From Candidatus Kuenenia stuttgartensis (GTDB lineage: Bacteria; Planctomycetota; Planctomycetia; Gemmatales; Gemmataceae), in NCBI GenBank assembly GCA_945875585.1, contig CAMCLK010000013.1, forward strand, positions 33,511-97,510: a stretch of 64,000 nucleotides of DNA, given 5' to 3'. Position numbers and translations under genes: made by a program. The notes under the pieces are model-generated. The model saw only the letters and a program-made list of their open reading frames with translations. It had not been told where the DNA came from and ran no database searches. This document shows positions 8,016 to 16,896 of the stretch, one piece after another (the first letter of the stretch is position 1; each line of letters opens with the position of its first letter).

Positions 8016-9272
8016 ATGCTATCACGCCGGGAATGCCTTGTTTCGTCAATGGCCGCAACGATGGCTGGTGCGGCCCGATCTGGCCAACAGGGGCGCCCCA
8101 AGATTGCTTTTTTGGGCACCGTGGTTCGAAACCTTTCGCATTCCCAGCATTTTCTCGACAGGTTTGCCATGGGTTATGCCTGGGCTGGCCAGTGGCAAAA
8201 GCCACGGGTTGAATTAGCTGGTGTTTACATCGATCAGTTTCCGGAATCGGATATAGCCCGTCAGCGCGCTGGCAAGTACGGAATCAAGCTGGAGCGTTCG
8301 GTGGAAGACGCCCTAACTCTGGGTACAGGCACGTTGGCTGTCGATGGCGTGGTCATTATTGGTGAGCATGGAAACTATCCGGTCAACGAAAAAGGCCAAA
8401 CGCTTTATCCCCGTCATGCTTGGTTCAAGCGGATTGTGAAAGTCTTCGAGCAATCGGGCCGGTCGGTTCCTGTTTTCAACGACAAGCACCTGTCCACCAC
8501 ATGGAATGAATGCGCGGAAATGGTGGCGGACAGTAAGCGTCTCAAATTTCCATTTCTGGCCGGATCGTCATTGCCTGTGACATGGCGAATGCCGCAGGCA
8601 GATTTGCCTCTGGATGCCCCTATTCGCGAAAGTGTCTGCGTGGCTTACGGATTTGTCGACAGTTACGATTTCCATGCCTTTGAGTCGGCTCAATGTTTTG
8701 CTGAACGCCGCAAAGGCGGCGAAGTGGGTATCAAGTCGGTGCATGCCTTGCGGGGTGCCAACCTCTGGAAAGTTCTCGATCGACCTGACCGTGCCCGAAC
8801 CCGTGAACTCTTCCTGGCCGCACTCTGCACCAGCCATACTCTTCCTGTGGAATCGGGATATCCAACGGCACCTGTCACTTGGGAATGGCTGAAGAAAACC
8901 ATGCCTGATACAACGGGTTTCCTTGTGGAACATCGCGATGGTTTCCGCTCGGCATCGTTCCTGACTGGCATACGTGATTTCACATGTGCGGTAGATGTTG
9001 AAGGGCGCGACACGCCATTCACCTGCCTGCTGCACCTGCCCATGCCCAACAGAGGATCCACCACGGCAGACTTCTTTAATCCATTGGTACGTCATATCGA
9101 AGAAATGGTGCTGACAGGCAAAGCGCCTTACCCCGTCGAACGCACGCTTCTAACCTCTGGCATGGTGATTGCGGGTGTCGATTCGCTTCATGCCGGGCAA
9201 GTGCCTGTGGCCACACCGGAAATGGCAGTGCGTTACCGGTCGGTTGAAGACGCCGGATATGCGCGGAACTGA
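8016..9272 (+). CDS. Uncharacterised Tat-signal protein, possibly Gfo/Idh/MocA-like
   Basis: The ATG at 8016 gives a 418-residue protein with a short twin-arginine leader (MLSRRECLVSSMAATMAGAA). The mature part opens with PKIAFLGTVVRNLSH, a Rossmann-like first strand. The rest (VDGVVIIGEHGNYP, VPVFNDKHLS) resembles uncharacterised planctomycete proteins distantly like Gfo/Idh/MocA dehydrogenases. I see no EKP catalytic motif, so oxidoreductase activity is doubtful. It follows the DUF1501 gene closely and is probably the third gene of that operon. Its stop directly abuts the stop of the convergent LemA gene. Confidence 0.8.
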   Translation: MLSRRECLVSSMAATMAGAARSGQQGRPKIAFLGTVVRNLSHSQHFLDRFAMGYAWAGQWQKPRVELAGVYIDQFPESDIARQRAGKYGIKLERSVEDALTLGTGTLAVDGVVIIGEHGNYPVNEKGQTLYPRHAWFKRIVKVFEQSGRSVPVFNDKHLSTTWNECAEMVADSKRLKFPFLAGSSLPVTWRMPQADLPLDAPIRESVCVAYGFVDSYDFHAFESAQCFAERRKGGEVGIKSVHALRGANLWKVLDRPDRARTRELFLAALCTSHTLPVESGYPTAPVTWEWLKKTMPDTTGFLVEHRDGFRSASFLTGIRDFTCAVDVEGRDTPFTCLLHLPMPNRGSTTADFFNPLVRHIEEMVLTGKAPYPVERTLLTSGMVIAGVDSLHAGQVPVATPEMAVRYRSVEDAGYARN

Positions 9273-10565
9273 TCAGTCGGCCAAATTCACTTTGACGGCT
9301 GCCCGTTCGATTCCGTCGGTAACCAATAACGATTTCTGTTTCAAGCCCGCAAGCCAGGCTATGAGTCCTTCGGGAAACCGCTCGGTGCGGGTATTGGCAT
9401 AGGTGACGGTATCGTTGCGGTAGTCGCGTGCCATGGCAATGCGTTGTTCCGTGTCGGCCAGTTCCTGTTGAAGTTTCAAAAATATCTCATTGGCCTTGAG
9501 ATTGGGATAGGCCTCGGCAATTGCCCGGACATCACCAGTGATACCTGAAAGTTGCTCCGCAGAGGCTTCTGCCCGCAGGTGCGCCAGTTCCAGGTTCACA
9601 TCAGCCTCGTGCGCCCTTGCTGCTTCGACCACGCGTACCAGTTCCGGGATCAGGTCGTTGCGTCGCTTCAGTTCGATGTCCACCAACGATTCCGCTTGCC
9701 TGACCCGGTTTCTTAATTCTGTCATGCTGTTAAAGACTTGGTACAACCACGCCAACAAAATCATGTCGAGCGAGCCGAGCATGAACCAACCGGCGGGAAG
9801 ATAGTCCGCAGGCAGCATGGTTCCCTGCTGGTTGCGGTCGATAGCCCAGCCTCCGCCGGGCAGAGACAGTATCAGGAAACCCGTCAGCCAGATGATCCAC
9901 CCATGTCCATTGGCCACCTGTTCTTCGGTGCGCGTGCTGATGAGGTAGAGGGGCGCATCGGGGCTGGCGGCTATCTCGGGCGCGACAATGTCTTCGCGTT
10001 GACGCGCCCTGCCGATGATGAAGATCGGTGCGTGCAACGGAATGGCGGTTTCGGTAAACATCCGCTGGCCTGTGGAATCCGGAATGGATCCGCCCGGCCC
10101 TTTGCCGTAATAAAGTGGACTCAGCATAGTGACATTTTGGCTGAAGACGCTGGCGCCCTCGATATTGGCGCCATTGGGACGAATCAGGATCGTGCCAGTG
10201 TCATCCTGCAGGTAAAACAGTGAGGCGTCGCCACCGGACGCTACCGATATCCAACCACTTTCTATCCGTGTTTTGGTAGTAGTGTTGCCATCTTTGTCTG
10301 TTTCGGTGTAGGTGACAATTCTTTGCCAATGTTCGGAAACATTCCAAGAGTATTGAACGCAAACGGTTTCCGCCAGATAACTGGTGAGCGGGGCTTCTAT
10401 TTCTGCGGTTCCTTTCAGTTCCACCAGCCCAATAAAGACGCCCCGGGTTTTAGAAGTGGGCAGGTCTTGCAGCAAACGACGCAACCGCAAGGCCCTTACC
10501 CAGAAGTAAAGGGCCACAAGCGCGAATGCGGTTCCCAGGCCGGAGTACAGCCACGTGATGGCCAT
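9273..10565 (-). CDS. GIDE-like domain fused to LemA domain, membrane protein
   Basis: I prefer the ATG at 10565 (GGAG 8 bases upstream) over the GTG three codons earlier; this gives 430 residues. A first membrane helix (about 2-24) leads into a soluble part (about 35-215) resembling the GIDE domain of MUL1/MAPL-type proteins but without a RING finger. Two helices follow (about 225-280). A LemA-type helical region ends the protein (RRNDLIPELVRVVEAAR, then AEAYPNLKANE). The last part is homologous to the adjacent LemA gene, suggesting duplication and fusion. Function is unknown; a membrane scaffold role is plausible. Confidence 0.85.
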   Translation of the reverse strand: MAITWLYSGLGTAFALVALYFWVRALRLRRLLQDLPTSKTRGVFIGLVELKGTAEIEAPLTSYLAETVCVQYSWNVSEHWQRIVTYTETDKDGNTTTKTRIESGWISVASGGDASLFYLQDDTGTILIRPNGANIEGASVFSQNVTMLSPLYYGKGPGGSIPDSTGQRMFTETAIPLHAPIFIIGRARQREDIVAPEIAASPDAPLYLISTRTEEQVANGHGWIIWLTGFLILSLPGGGWAIDRNQQGTMLPADYLPAGWFMLGSLDMILLAWLYQVFNSMTELRNRVRQAESLVDIELKRRNDLIPELVRVVEAARAHEADVNLELAHLRAEASAEQLSGITGDVRAIAEAYPNLKANEIFLKLQQELADTEQRIAMARDYRNDTVTYANTRTERFPEGLIAWLAGLKQKSLLVTDGIERAAVKVNLAD

Positions 10566-10587
10566 GGTGCCCACTCCAACGTGTCTG

Positions 10588-11187
10588 TTAGAACTTCACC
10601 CGAACATTTTGCCGCTCTTCCGGATTGTCGATTTCAAAGAGCGAAGCTGTCGTGAAACCCATCATTCCGGCAAAGGCGATGGCGGGGAACGTTTCACGCG
10701 ATGTGTTGTAGAGGGTTACCTTGTCGTTGAAATCTTGCCGAGCCATGGCGATACGGTTTTCGGTTTCGCCCAACTCACCCTGCAACTGAAGCATGTTTTG
10801 GTTGGCCTTCAGGTCTGGATAGGCTTCGGCAAGCGCGAACATCCGGCCCATGCTGCCCCGCAGCACTGCTTCGGCTTCGCCGACCTTTTTCATGGCATCC
10901 GGGTCGCCCGGGTTGTCGGCAGCCTTCTGGCTTACGGCAAAGGCTGTGTTGCGCGCCTGAATGACGGCGTCGAGCGTTTGGCGTTCGTGTGCCATGGCAC
11001 CTTTAACGCTTTCCACCAGATTGGGGATCAGGTCGTAGCGGCGTTTCAGCTGGACATCAACCTTGGCGAATGAGTTCTTGTACTCATTCCGGCGGCTTAC
11101 CAGATTGTTGTAAATGGAAATAGCCATCAACGCTATAACAGCGAAGCAACCGGCAGCGGCCAGCAGGCCGATCAGAACACCTCCCAT
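10588..11187 (-). CDS. lemA: LemA family protein
   Basis: Starting at the ATG at 11187, the 199-residue protein has one N-terminal membrane helix (GVLIGLLAAAGCFAVIALMA) and a LemA body with the hallmarks RRYDLIPNLVESVKG and LAEAYPDLKANQNML. LemA proteins are four-helix proteins anchored by the N-terminus; their biochemical role is not settled. Upstream ATG/GTG choices add a basic extension without a ribosome binding site. It lies 22 bases before the GIDE-LemA gene on the same strand, so both are probably co-transcribed. The divergent gap 11188-11386 shows no gene. Confidence 0.9.
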   Translation of the reverse strand: MGGVLIGLLAAAGCFAVIALMAISIYNNLVSRRNEYKNSFAKVDVQLKRRYDLIPNLVESVKGAMAHERQTLDAVIQARNTAFAVSQKAADNPGDPDAMKKVGEAEAVLRGSMGRMFALAEAYPDLKANQNMLQLQGELGETENRIAMARQDFNDKVTLYNTSRETFPAIAFAGMMGFTTASLFEIDNPEERQNVRVKF

Positions 11188-11386
11188 GACTCGATTCCCC
11201 CTTTTGGAACGGTGAAGCTGCAACAGAGCATCATTCTACGAAAAAATGGCATGTTGATTTCCGCCGATGAAAGGTGATCTGACGTGTAGGGGCATTTCCG
11301 GCTTGTTGGGTCGTGACATTCAGGAATTGATGGTACATTCGGGTTCGTGCCTACCTGTGTCAACCATTGTGAATGGGGTTCCCCAC

Positions 11387-12262
11387 ATGAAGCATTCATG
11401 CCGTTTCTTCACTATTTTTGCTCTTATTGCTGTATTGGCGTCTGTGGCTGAGGCCCAAACCGTCAAGCGCAATATCCCGTATGCCCAGCCTGAAAACGAA
11501 CGGCAGATGGTTGATATCTTTGCCCCGGAGAATGCCAAAAACCTTCCAGTGATTTTCTGGATTCATGGTGGTGGTTGGCAGGTAGGGGATAAGACCAGCG
11601 TGCAAGCCAAACCAAAGGCTTTTGTGGACCATGGGTTTGTATTTGTGTCCACAAACTATCGTTTTCTCCCCGTGGTCGATATGGGAACCATTGTGCGCGA
11701 TATCGCAAAATCGATTCGTTGGGTTCATGACCACATTTCAGAATTTGGCGGCGACCCGAAACGGATTCTTGTCATGGGGCATTCCGCCGGGGCTCAATTG
11801 GCAGCGTTGATTTGCACCGACGAACGTTACCTAAAAGCGGAAGGTCTTTCCTTGGCCATCACCAAAGGATGTGTGTCCGTGGATGGAGATACCTACGATG
11901 TGCCGCTAATGATTGAGACAAGCGCCGCACGCCGCAAGGCATTGGGCCAGCCCGATCCGAAGTTTGGCCACTACCAGAAATTCGGCAACGATCCTGTGAA
12001 ACACCGTGACTTTTCTGCGGTCAACCATGTGGCCCGAGACAAAGGTATTTGTCCATTCTTAATGCTGCACGTGGCGGCTCATGCCGATACCACAGCCCAG
12101 GCGAAACGACTGGGTGCGGTGCTTTCGGAGGCCGGTATTCCTGCGACGGTTTTTGGTGCCACGGGCACAGACCACACAAAGATCAACGACAATCTTGGGT
12201 TGCCAGACGATCCGTCCACCAAGGCACTGTTCGCGTTTTTGGGGGATGCTTTGAAGAAATAA
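11387..12262 (+). CDS. Secreted alpha/beta hydrolase (esterase/lipase, BD-FAE-like)
   Basis: Starting at the ATG at 11387, the 291-residue protein has a signal peptide (about 1-23, ending VAEAQ). HGGGW (His60-Trp64) forms the oxyanion hole and GHSAG (131-135) gives nucleophile Ser133. Asp233 and His263 (GTDHTK) are candidates for the rest of the triad. This is the hormone-sensitive-lipase/carboxylesterase pattern. A periplasmic or outer-compartment ester substrate is likely, but which is unknown. The longer upstream frame lacks signal features. Confidence 0.88.
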   Translation: MKHSCRFFTIFALIAVLASVAEAQTVKRNIPYAQPENERQMVDIFAPENAKNLPVIFWIHGGGWQVGDKTSVQAKPKAFVDHGFVFVSTNYRFLPVVDMGTIVRDIAKSIRWVHDHISEFGGDPKRILVMGHSAGAQLAALICTDERYLKAEGLSLAITKGCVSVDGDTYDVPLMIETSAARRKALGQPDPKFGHYQKFGNDPVKHRDFSAVNHVARDKGICPFLMLHVAAHADTTAQAKRLGAVLSEAGIPATVFGATGTDHTKINDNLGLPDDPSTKALFAFLGDALKK

Positions 12263-12399
12263 GTGTTGCCGCATTCGTGTGTCACATCACCAGGGCTTGG
12301 CTCCAATCCGTTGAGAAGTTCATCTTCTTCAGTATTTCATCATGTTGCTTGGTGGTTTCGGTATGCTGAATCACCAACCTTAGGCTGCCAGAGGCCCAA

Positions 12400-14121
12400 A
12401 TGCTGTACTTCACGCGAACCGTAACTGTGTTTCTGCTGTTGATGACCCCAATGGTTGCGATGGCGCAAACACCTGCACCCGCCAACAAGCCGGTTAAGCT
12501 TGCTGTTTTGCTGGTGTTCGACCAGTTTCGGGGTGATTACCCCCTGCGCTGGAAAGCCCAGTTCGGGCCAGATGGTCTGAACCGTTTTCTGGACAAAGGT
12601 GCTTGGTATGCCAACGCCCACTATCCGTATGCACTCACGGTAACCGGTGCGGGCCATGCCAGCCTTGTGGCGGGTGCAAGCCCATCCGTTCATGGCATTA
12701 TTTCCAATGACTGGCACAATCCGGTCAACGGGGAAGAAGTCTATTGCGCCACAGCAGAACGGTACCAACGGGTACCCGCTGCTTCGGTGGTGGAACAGAA
12801 GCCATCTGTGACTGGAGCGGTGGTGAAGAAGCGAAGCGGATCCGGCAGCCCTGAACGGCTTCTGGCTCCAACTTTGGGTGATTCCCTTAGGCCTAAATCC
12901 GACAGCCCGTCAAAAATAGCGTCTTTTTCGCTGAAGGATCGGGGTGCCATTCTGCCGGGCGGGATTCATGGCAATATTATTTACTGGTGGGATAGCGAAA
13001 CGGGTGAATTTGTCACGTCTAACTACTACCGCGACAGTGTTGCTGGCTGGGTATCAGAATTCAATGCTGGCAAGCCTGCCAACCGTTGGTTTGGCACGAC
13101 ATGGGAGCGTTTGCGGCCTGATCTGGATTACAACCAACTGGCAGGCCCGGACGATGCTCCTGGTGAAGGAACAGGAACATTGAAGAAGCAGGGCCGGGCC
13201 TTCCCGCACCCTTTCCCATCAGAGAAAGCAACGCCCGACAAGTCGTATTACAGTGCCCTTTACAACTCTCCATTTTCCAATGAACTTCTGGCAGACTTCG
13301 CCATGGAAGCGGTTCGTCGGGAAAAGCTGGGTCAAAGGGATGTGTCCGACCTGCTCTGCATCAGTTTCTCCGCCAACGATGTGGTTGGTCACACATGGGG
13401 ACCAGACAGCCATGAAGTGCTGGATATAACCTTGCGAACCGATCTCTTGTTGGCTCGAATTTTCAAGGATCTCGATTCTCTGGTAGGCAAAGATAACTAC
13501 GCTGTGGTGCTGTCGGCGGACCATGGTGTTTGTCCTTTGCCGGAGCGGGCCCGAACACGGGGCGAAATGACTGCCATGCGCGTCGATGCCGTGAAGCTGT
13601 CGCTTGGTTTGGTTTCACATCTGAGGAAAACATTTAAGCTTGACGAAAAAGCCAAACCGTTGATCAACACACTGGATGAAAATCTTTACCTCAATGCCAA
13701 GGTTTTTGCGGCAGCGGGAACCACTGTTGAAGTCGCGCGGGAGGAAGCAGCACGTTGGCTGCGCACCCAAGAAGGCATTGGCCGTGTGTTCACACGCGAT
13801 CAGCTTGAGTCGACGGCGGCTACCGACGATGGTTTGCTACGTCAGGCGCGCCTGAGTTTTCATCGTGCCAGTTCGGGCGATCTGGTGGTTCTTCCAGCCT
13901 ATGGTTGCCTCTTCGGCGCATCACCGACTGCGACGGGCACGTCGCACGGCACGCCTTATCATTACGACACCCATGTGCCATTGCTGGTTTATGGTCCTGG
14001 TGTGAAAACCGGCCGCCGCGATCAGCGTGTTTCATGCTTGGCCAGTTCAGCCATTCTGGCGGATTTCTTGAAAGTGCCGGCACCGCCGGCTGCCGAACCT
14101 GTGCCGAGTGATTTGAAGTAA
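12400..14121 (+). CDS. Secreted alkaline phosphatase-superfamily phosphomonoesterase/phosphodiesterase (PafA-like)
   Basis: The 573-residue protein has a signal peptide (MLYFTRTVTVFLLLMTPMVAMA) and then LLVFDQFRGDY, whose aspartate (Asp41) fits a metal ligand. TVTGAGHASLVAG (about 80-92) holds the likely nucleophile threonine. Further metal-ligand blocks are LSADHGVCPLPE and GTSHGTPYHYDTHVPLL. The pattern fits the PafA/nucleotide pyrophosphatase branch rather than classic PhoA. It probably releases phosphate from organic esters outside the cytoplasm. The gene ends before two tandem hairpins facing a convergent gene. No Pho-box was recognised. Confidence 0.87.
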   Translation: MLYFTRTVTVFLLLMTPMVAMAQTPAPANKPVKLAVLLVFDQFRGDYPLRWKAQFGPDGLNRFLDKGAWYANAHYPYALTVTGAGHASLVAGASPSVHGIISNDWHNPVNGEEVYCATAERYQRVPAASVVEQKPSVTGAVVKKRSGSGSPERLLAPTLGDSLRPKSDSPSKIASFSLKDRGAILPGGIHGNIIYWWDSETGEFVTSNYYRDSVAGWVSEFNAGKPANRWFGTTWERLRPDLDYNQLAGPDDAPGEGTGTLKKQGRAFPHPFPSEKATPDKSYYSALYNSPFSNELLADFAMEAVRREKLGQRDVSDLLCISFSANDVVGHTWGPDSHEVLDITLRTDLLLARIFKDLDSLVGKDNYAVVLSADHGVCPLPERARTRGEMTAMRVDAVKLSLGLVSHLRKTFKLDEKAKPLINTLDENLYLNAKVFAAAGTTVEVAREEAARWLRTQEGIGRVFTRDQLESTAATDDGLLRQARLSFHRASSGDLVVLPAYGCLFGASPTATGTSHGTPYHYDTHVPLLVYGPGVKTGRRDQRVSCLASSAILADFLKVPAPPAAEPVPSDLK

Positions 14122-14131
14122 AGATTTAATC

Positions 14132-14166
14132 ATTCAGCCGTATGCCGTTTCGGCATACGGCTGAAT
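14132..14166. terminator. Perfect 16-bp hairpin with TTT loop, no T-run
   Basis: ATTCAGCCGTATGCCG (14132-14147) and CGGCATACGGCTGAAT (14151-14166) are exact reverse complements around a TTT loop. No T-run follows on either side. It lies 10 bases after the phosphatase stop, so it may stabilise the 3' end of the mRNA or assist termination. Confidence 0.6.
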
Positions 14167-14231
14167 GGCGCGAATCCCAATTCCTCCATACGGTTATCTG
14201 ATAGGGTTGCTGCAAAATCATCGACATCAAT

Positions 14232-14272
14232 AAAGCGATCCAGACATGATAGTGTCTGGATCGCTTTGTTTT
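14232..14272. terminator. Bidirectional rho-independent terminator
   Basis: AAAGCGATCCAGACA (14232-14246) pairs with TGTCTGGATCGCTTT (14253-14267) around a 6-base loop. TTTGTTTT follows on the plus strand and the A-rich left arm gives a T-run on the minus strand. It separates the convergent phosphatase (ends 14121) and phosphoesterase (ends 14292) genes. Confidence 0.88.
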
Positions 14273-14291
14273 CAGATTGATATTCCGACCC

Positions 14292-16724
14292 TTATCGCGC
14301 CAAGAAGAATGCGGCCCTTACAGGCGCTGGCATCGGGCTTTCCGCACCCTTCACCGAACGCCAGATCACTTCATTGAAGGCCAAGTCATCGGCAGCATCT
14401 TCCTTTGATAGGTCGAAGGCCAACGATTGCTTCGCACCCCAAGCTTTGGCTGTATTCAGCTCACCCAGGTCAGTACCGGCTGCGCGGGCTTTGTAAGGTG
14501 TCGTATCGGCCTTCGGAAGGAATGCGTTGTACATCGGCCGTGCAGCGGCATCGAACTGGCTCATTGGCTTCAGACCAAGCACCAGTTCCATGGTCCGCAG
14601 CATGGAGCTTGTTGAATAAAGTGTGGAATCAAGCCCGCGACCACGCGTGAACGGGCTGATGCAGAGCGCAACAGACCTGTGGGCATCCACATGGTCGGGG
14701 CCGTTCTGGGCATCGTCTTCAATAACGAAAATCGCTGTTTCTTTCCAGAACTTGCTTTTGCTCAGTCCTTCCACCACGCGACCCAATGCCAGATCGTTGT
14801 CTGCCACCATGGCGGTGGGCGTTGGCTTGCCTGGGCGGGTTCCGGAGGTGTGGTCATTGGGTAAACGCAGGATGGTCAGACGGGGGAAATCGCCTGTTTT
14901 CTCGAAGCCTGCAAGCTCTTCAAGGAAGCGGTCGGCGCGTTTCTGGTCTGTCACATCGAGGTTGTAAGAGGGGAAGAACGGATCGAAATGGCCCTCGAGT
15001 GCCTTGACGCGTGCCTTGGCCGGCTTGCCCGCACCTCCGCCTTCAACCCATTCGCCGTAGCTGCGGTAGCTGATACCCGCTTCGGCGGCACGATCCCACA
15101 AATAACCACCCGCGGGACGGGCCACGTGATCTTTGGTACCTTCAGCGGGATAGAAACCGAACTTTTTCAGGGGGCTGCCTCGGTAGCCCAAGGGCCATAC
15201 CTTTTCGACAAAGTCTGTCGCATAAGCGCCCATTGACCATTCGTGGCCGTCGGCTGAAACCTCGCCATCGACATAACAATTATCAAGTTGCACGTATTCG
15301 CGTGCCAAGGCATGGTGGTTGGGGGTGATCTTCTCCGGGAAGAGGCACAGGCTTTTTTCGCCGTTACCGGGAACCATGTCTCCGAACACCTGATCGTAGG
15401 TGCGGTTTTCCTTGATAATGTAAATGCAATGACGGATAGGTGATGTATCACCCACACGCGCGGGAATCGGGTTGCCTTTCGGCTGTGACTGGATCGAGCC
15501 AAAGTCTGCGCGCAGTGGACTGCAGGCGTAGGCTTTGGGAGTCCACTCGGCGAGGCGCTCGGGGGTGGGGGCGTCAATGACTTCAAGCGTTCCTTGGAAC
15601 AGGCCGCCAATGTACTGACGCACGGGCTGGTTTTTCACCAGTGGATTCGGACCCTGAGGATTGGCACGGGAGCTTACTCCCTTGCCGTTAGTTACCAGCA
15701 ATCGGCCATCTGGATGAAAGCGGACCGAGGTGGGATACCAACCGGTGGGAATGAACCCGAGCGCTTTGGGTTCTCGAGGTTGTTCCAGACCGAAAAGCGC
15801 CAGATTGTTCGCATCAGCATTGGCTACGGCGAGCAATTTGCCATCGGAAGACAAGGCAAGGCTACCGGGAGTGTTCCCATTGGGCGCTTTTGGGTACAGG
15901 GCACAGTTGAGCGATTTGAGAACCTTGCCTGTTGCCATGTCAACGATGGCAACCATGGTGGAATTGGCGCAAGCCACGAATAGAGTGGAACCATCCTTGG
16001 TGAGTGCCATTTCTGCGGGGTGTGCGTGGCCCATGTCCCAGGTGGCTTCAACCTTCATCGCGTCGACATCGACCAGTGCAACAGATGTCTTGCCCCAAAG
16101 GGAAACCAGAACCTTGCCATTATTGAGTGCCAATACCCCAAATGGATAGGAACCTTCGCCGAGGTCAAGAACTCTGGCCGACTTCCCGCCTGCCAAATCC
16201 ACGACGGCCATGGCATTGCCCAGCATCCCGGCTGTTGCCAAGCGTTTGCCATCGGGCAGCATGGCAATACCGGCTGGTACAAATGTTTTGGCTTTGTCCA
16301 CCACTTTCAGTTCGGTGGGTTTGCCTAATTGGCCATTCGTGAAGGGATAGGAGCGGACGACTTCAAATTCGCCACCGCTTACGAACAGGTTTTCCCCCGC
16401 GGCGTCGAACGAGAGCCCGTGGAATGCCTGAGGCATGGCGACACGGCTGACGATTTGTGTGGTGTCGCCTTCGATTTTGGCGACCACAACCTCGTGCGTG
16501 CCGTAACCGCAATGCAAGGCCACAACGTAAGGGCCTTTCGGGTGCAGTGCGAGGGTGACTGGCAAGTCGCCAAGGGTGGTGTGTTTTCCTGTTGGCATCA
16601 GGCGCCACTGGTTGGGCAGTTGTACCGATCCGTCTGGTTTGGGGCCTGGGAAATTGGCGGCGGTTTGCGCGTACGCCGCAGACGAACCAAGGCATAAAAC
16701 TAGTGAAAGCATTAGTCGTTGCAT
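14292..16724 (-). CDS. Beta-propeller / phosphoesterase fusion protein, secreted
   Basis: The 810-residue protein has a signal peptide (MQRLMLSLVLCLGSSAAYAQ). YVTN-type propeller repeats run from about 45 to 390 (blades such as PAGIAMLPDGKRLATAG and PGSLALSSDGKLLAVANAD). A phosphoesterase domain of the acid phosphatase/phospholipase C type starts near 430 with HCIYIIKENRTYDQVFGDM and continues through DGEVSADGHEWSMGAYATD and NDHTSGTRPGKPTPTAMVADND. This two-domain layout is a known family in planctomycetes and acidobacteria, exported and thought to act on phosphate esters; the real substrate is unknown. GGAG precedes the ATG. Confidence 0.9.
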   Translation of the reverse strand: MQRLMLSLVLCLGSSAAYAQTAANFPGPKPDGSVQLPNQWRLMPTGKHTTLGDLPVTLALHPKGPYVVALHCGYGTHEVVVAKIEGDTTQIVSRVAMPQAFHGLSFDAAGENLFVSGGEFEVVRSYPFTNGQLGKPTELKVVDKAKTFVPAGIAMLPDGKRLATAGMLGNAMAVVDLAGGKSARVLDLGEGSYPFGVLALNNGKVLVSLWGKTSVALVDVDAMKVEATWDMGHAHPAEMALTKDGSTLFVACANSTMVAIVDMATGKVLKSLNCALYPKAPNGNTPGSLALSSDGKLLAVANADANNLALFGLEQPREPKALGFIPTGWYPTSVRFHPDGRLLVTNGKGVSSRANPQGPNPLVKNQPVRQYIGGLFQGTLEVIDAPTPERLAEWTPKAYACSPLRADFGSIQSQPKGNPIPARVGDTSPIRHCIYIIKENRTYDQVFGDMVPGNGEKSLCLFPEKITPNHHALAREYVQLDNCYVDGEVSADGHEWSMGAYATDFVEKVWPLGYRGSPLKKFGFYPAEGTKDHVARPAGGYLWDRAAEAGISYRSYGEWVEGGGAGKPAKARVKALEGHFDPFFPSYNLDVTDQKRADRFLEELAGFEKTGDFPRLTILRLPNDHTSGTRPGKPTPTAMVADNDLALGRVVEGLSKSKFWKETAIFVIEDDAQNGPDHVDAHRSVALCISPFTRGRGLDSTLYSTSSMLRTMELVLGLKPMSQFDAAARPMYNAFLPKADTTPYKARAAGTDLGELNTAKAWGAKQSLAFDLSKEDAADDLAFNEVIWRSVKGAESPMPAPVRAAFFLAR

Positions 16725-16896
16725 CGAATGAATCTCCGTAACTGCGGTAGGCAGATAATCTATTCAACACGAACAAGGGCTTCATGAAGTGGAAGATTTG
16801 ATGAAAACGTTCCGGTTGGTATCTTCTGGCCGTGGTGATCAAGAGCCGTTACACTTGGCCACGCGGTTCCTTTTATGGTTCTCGAGGGCGGCAACG

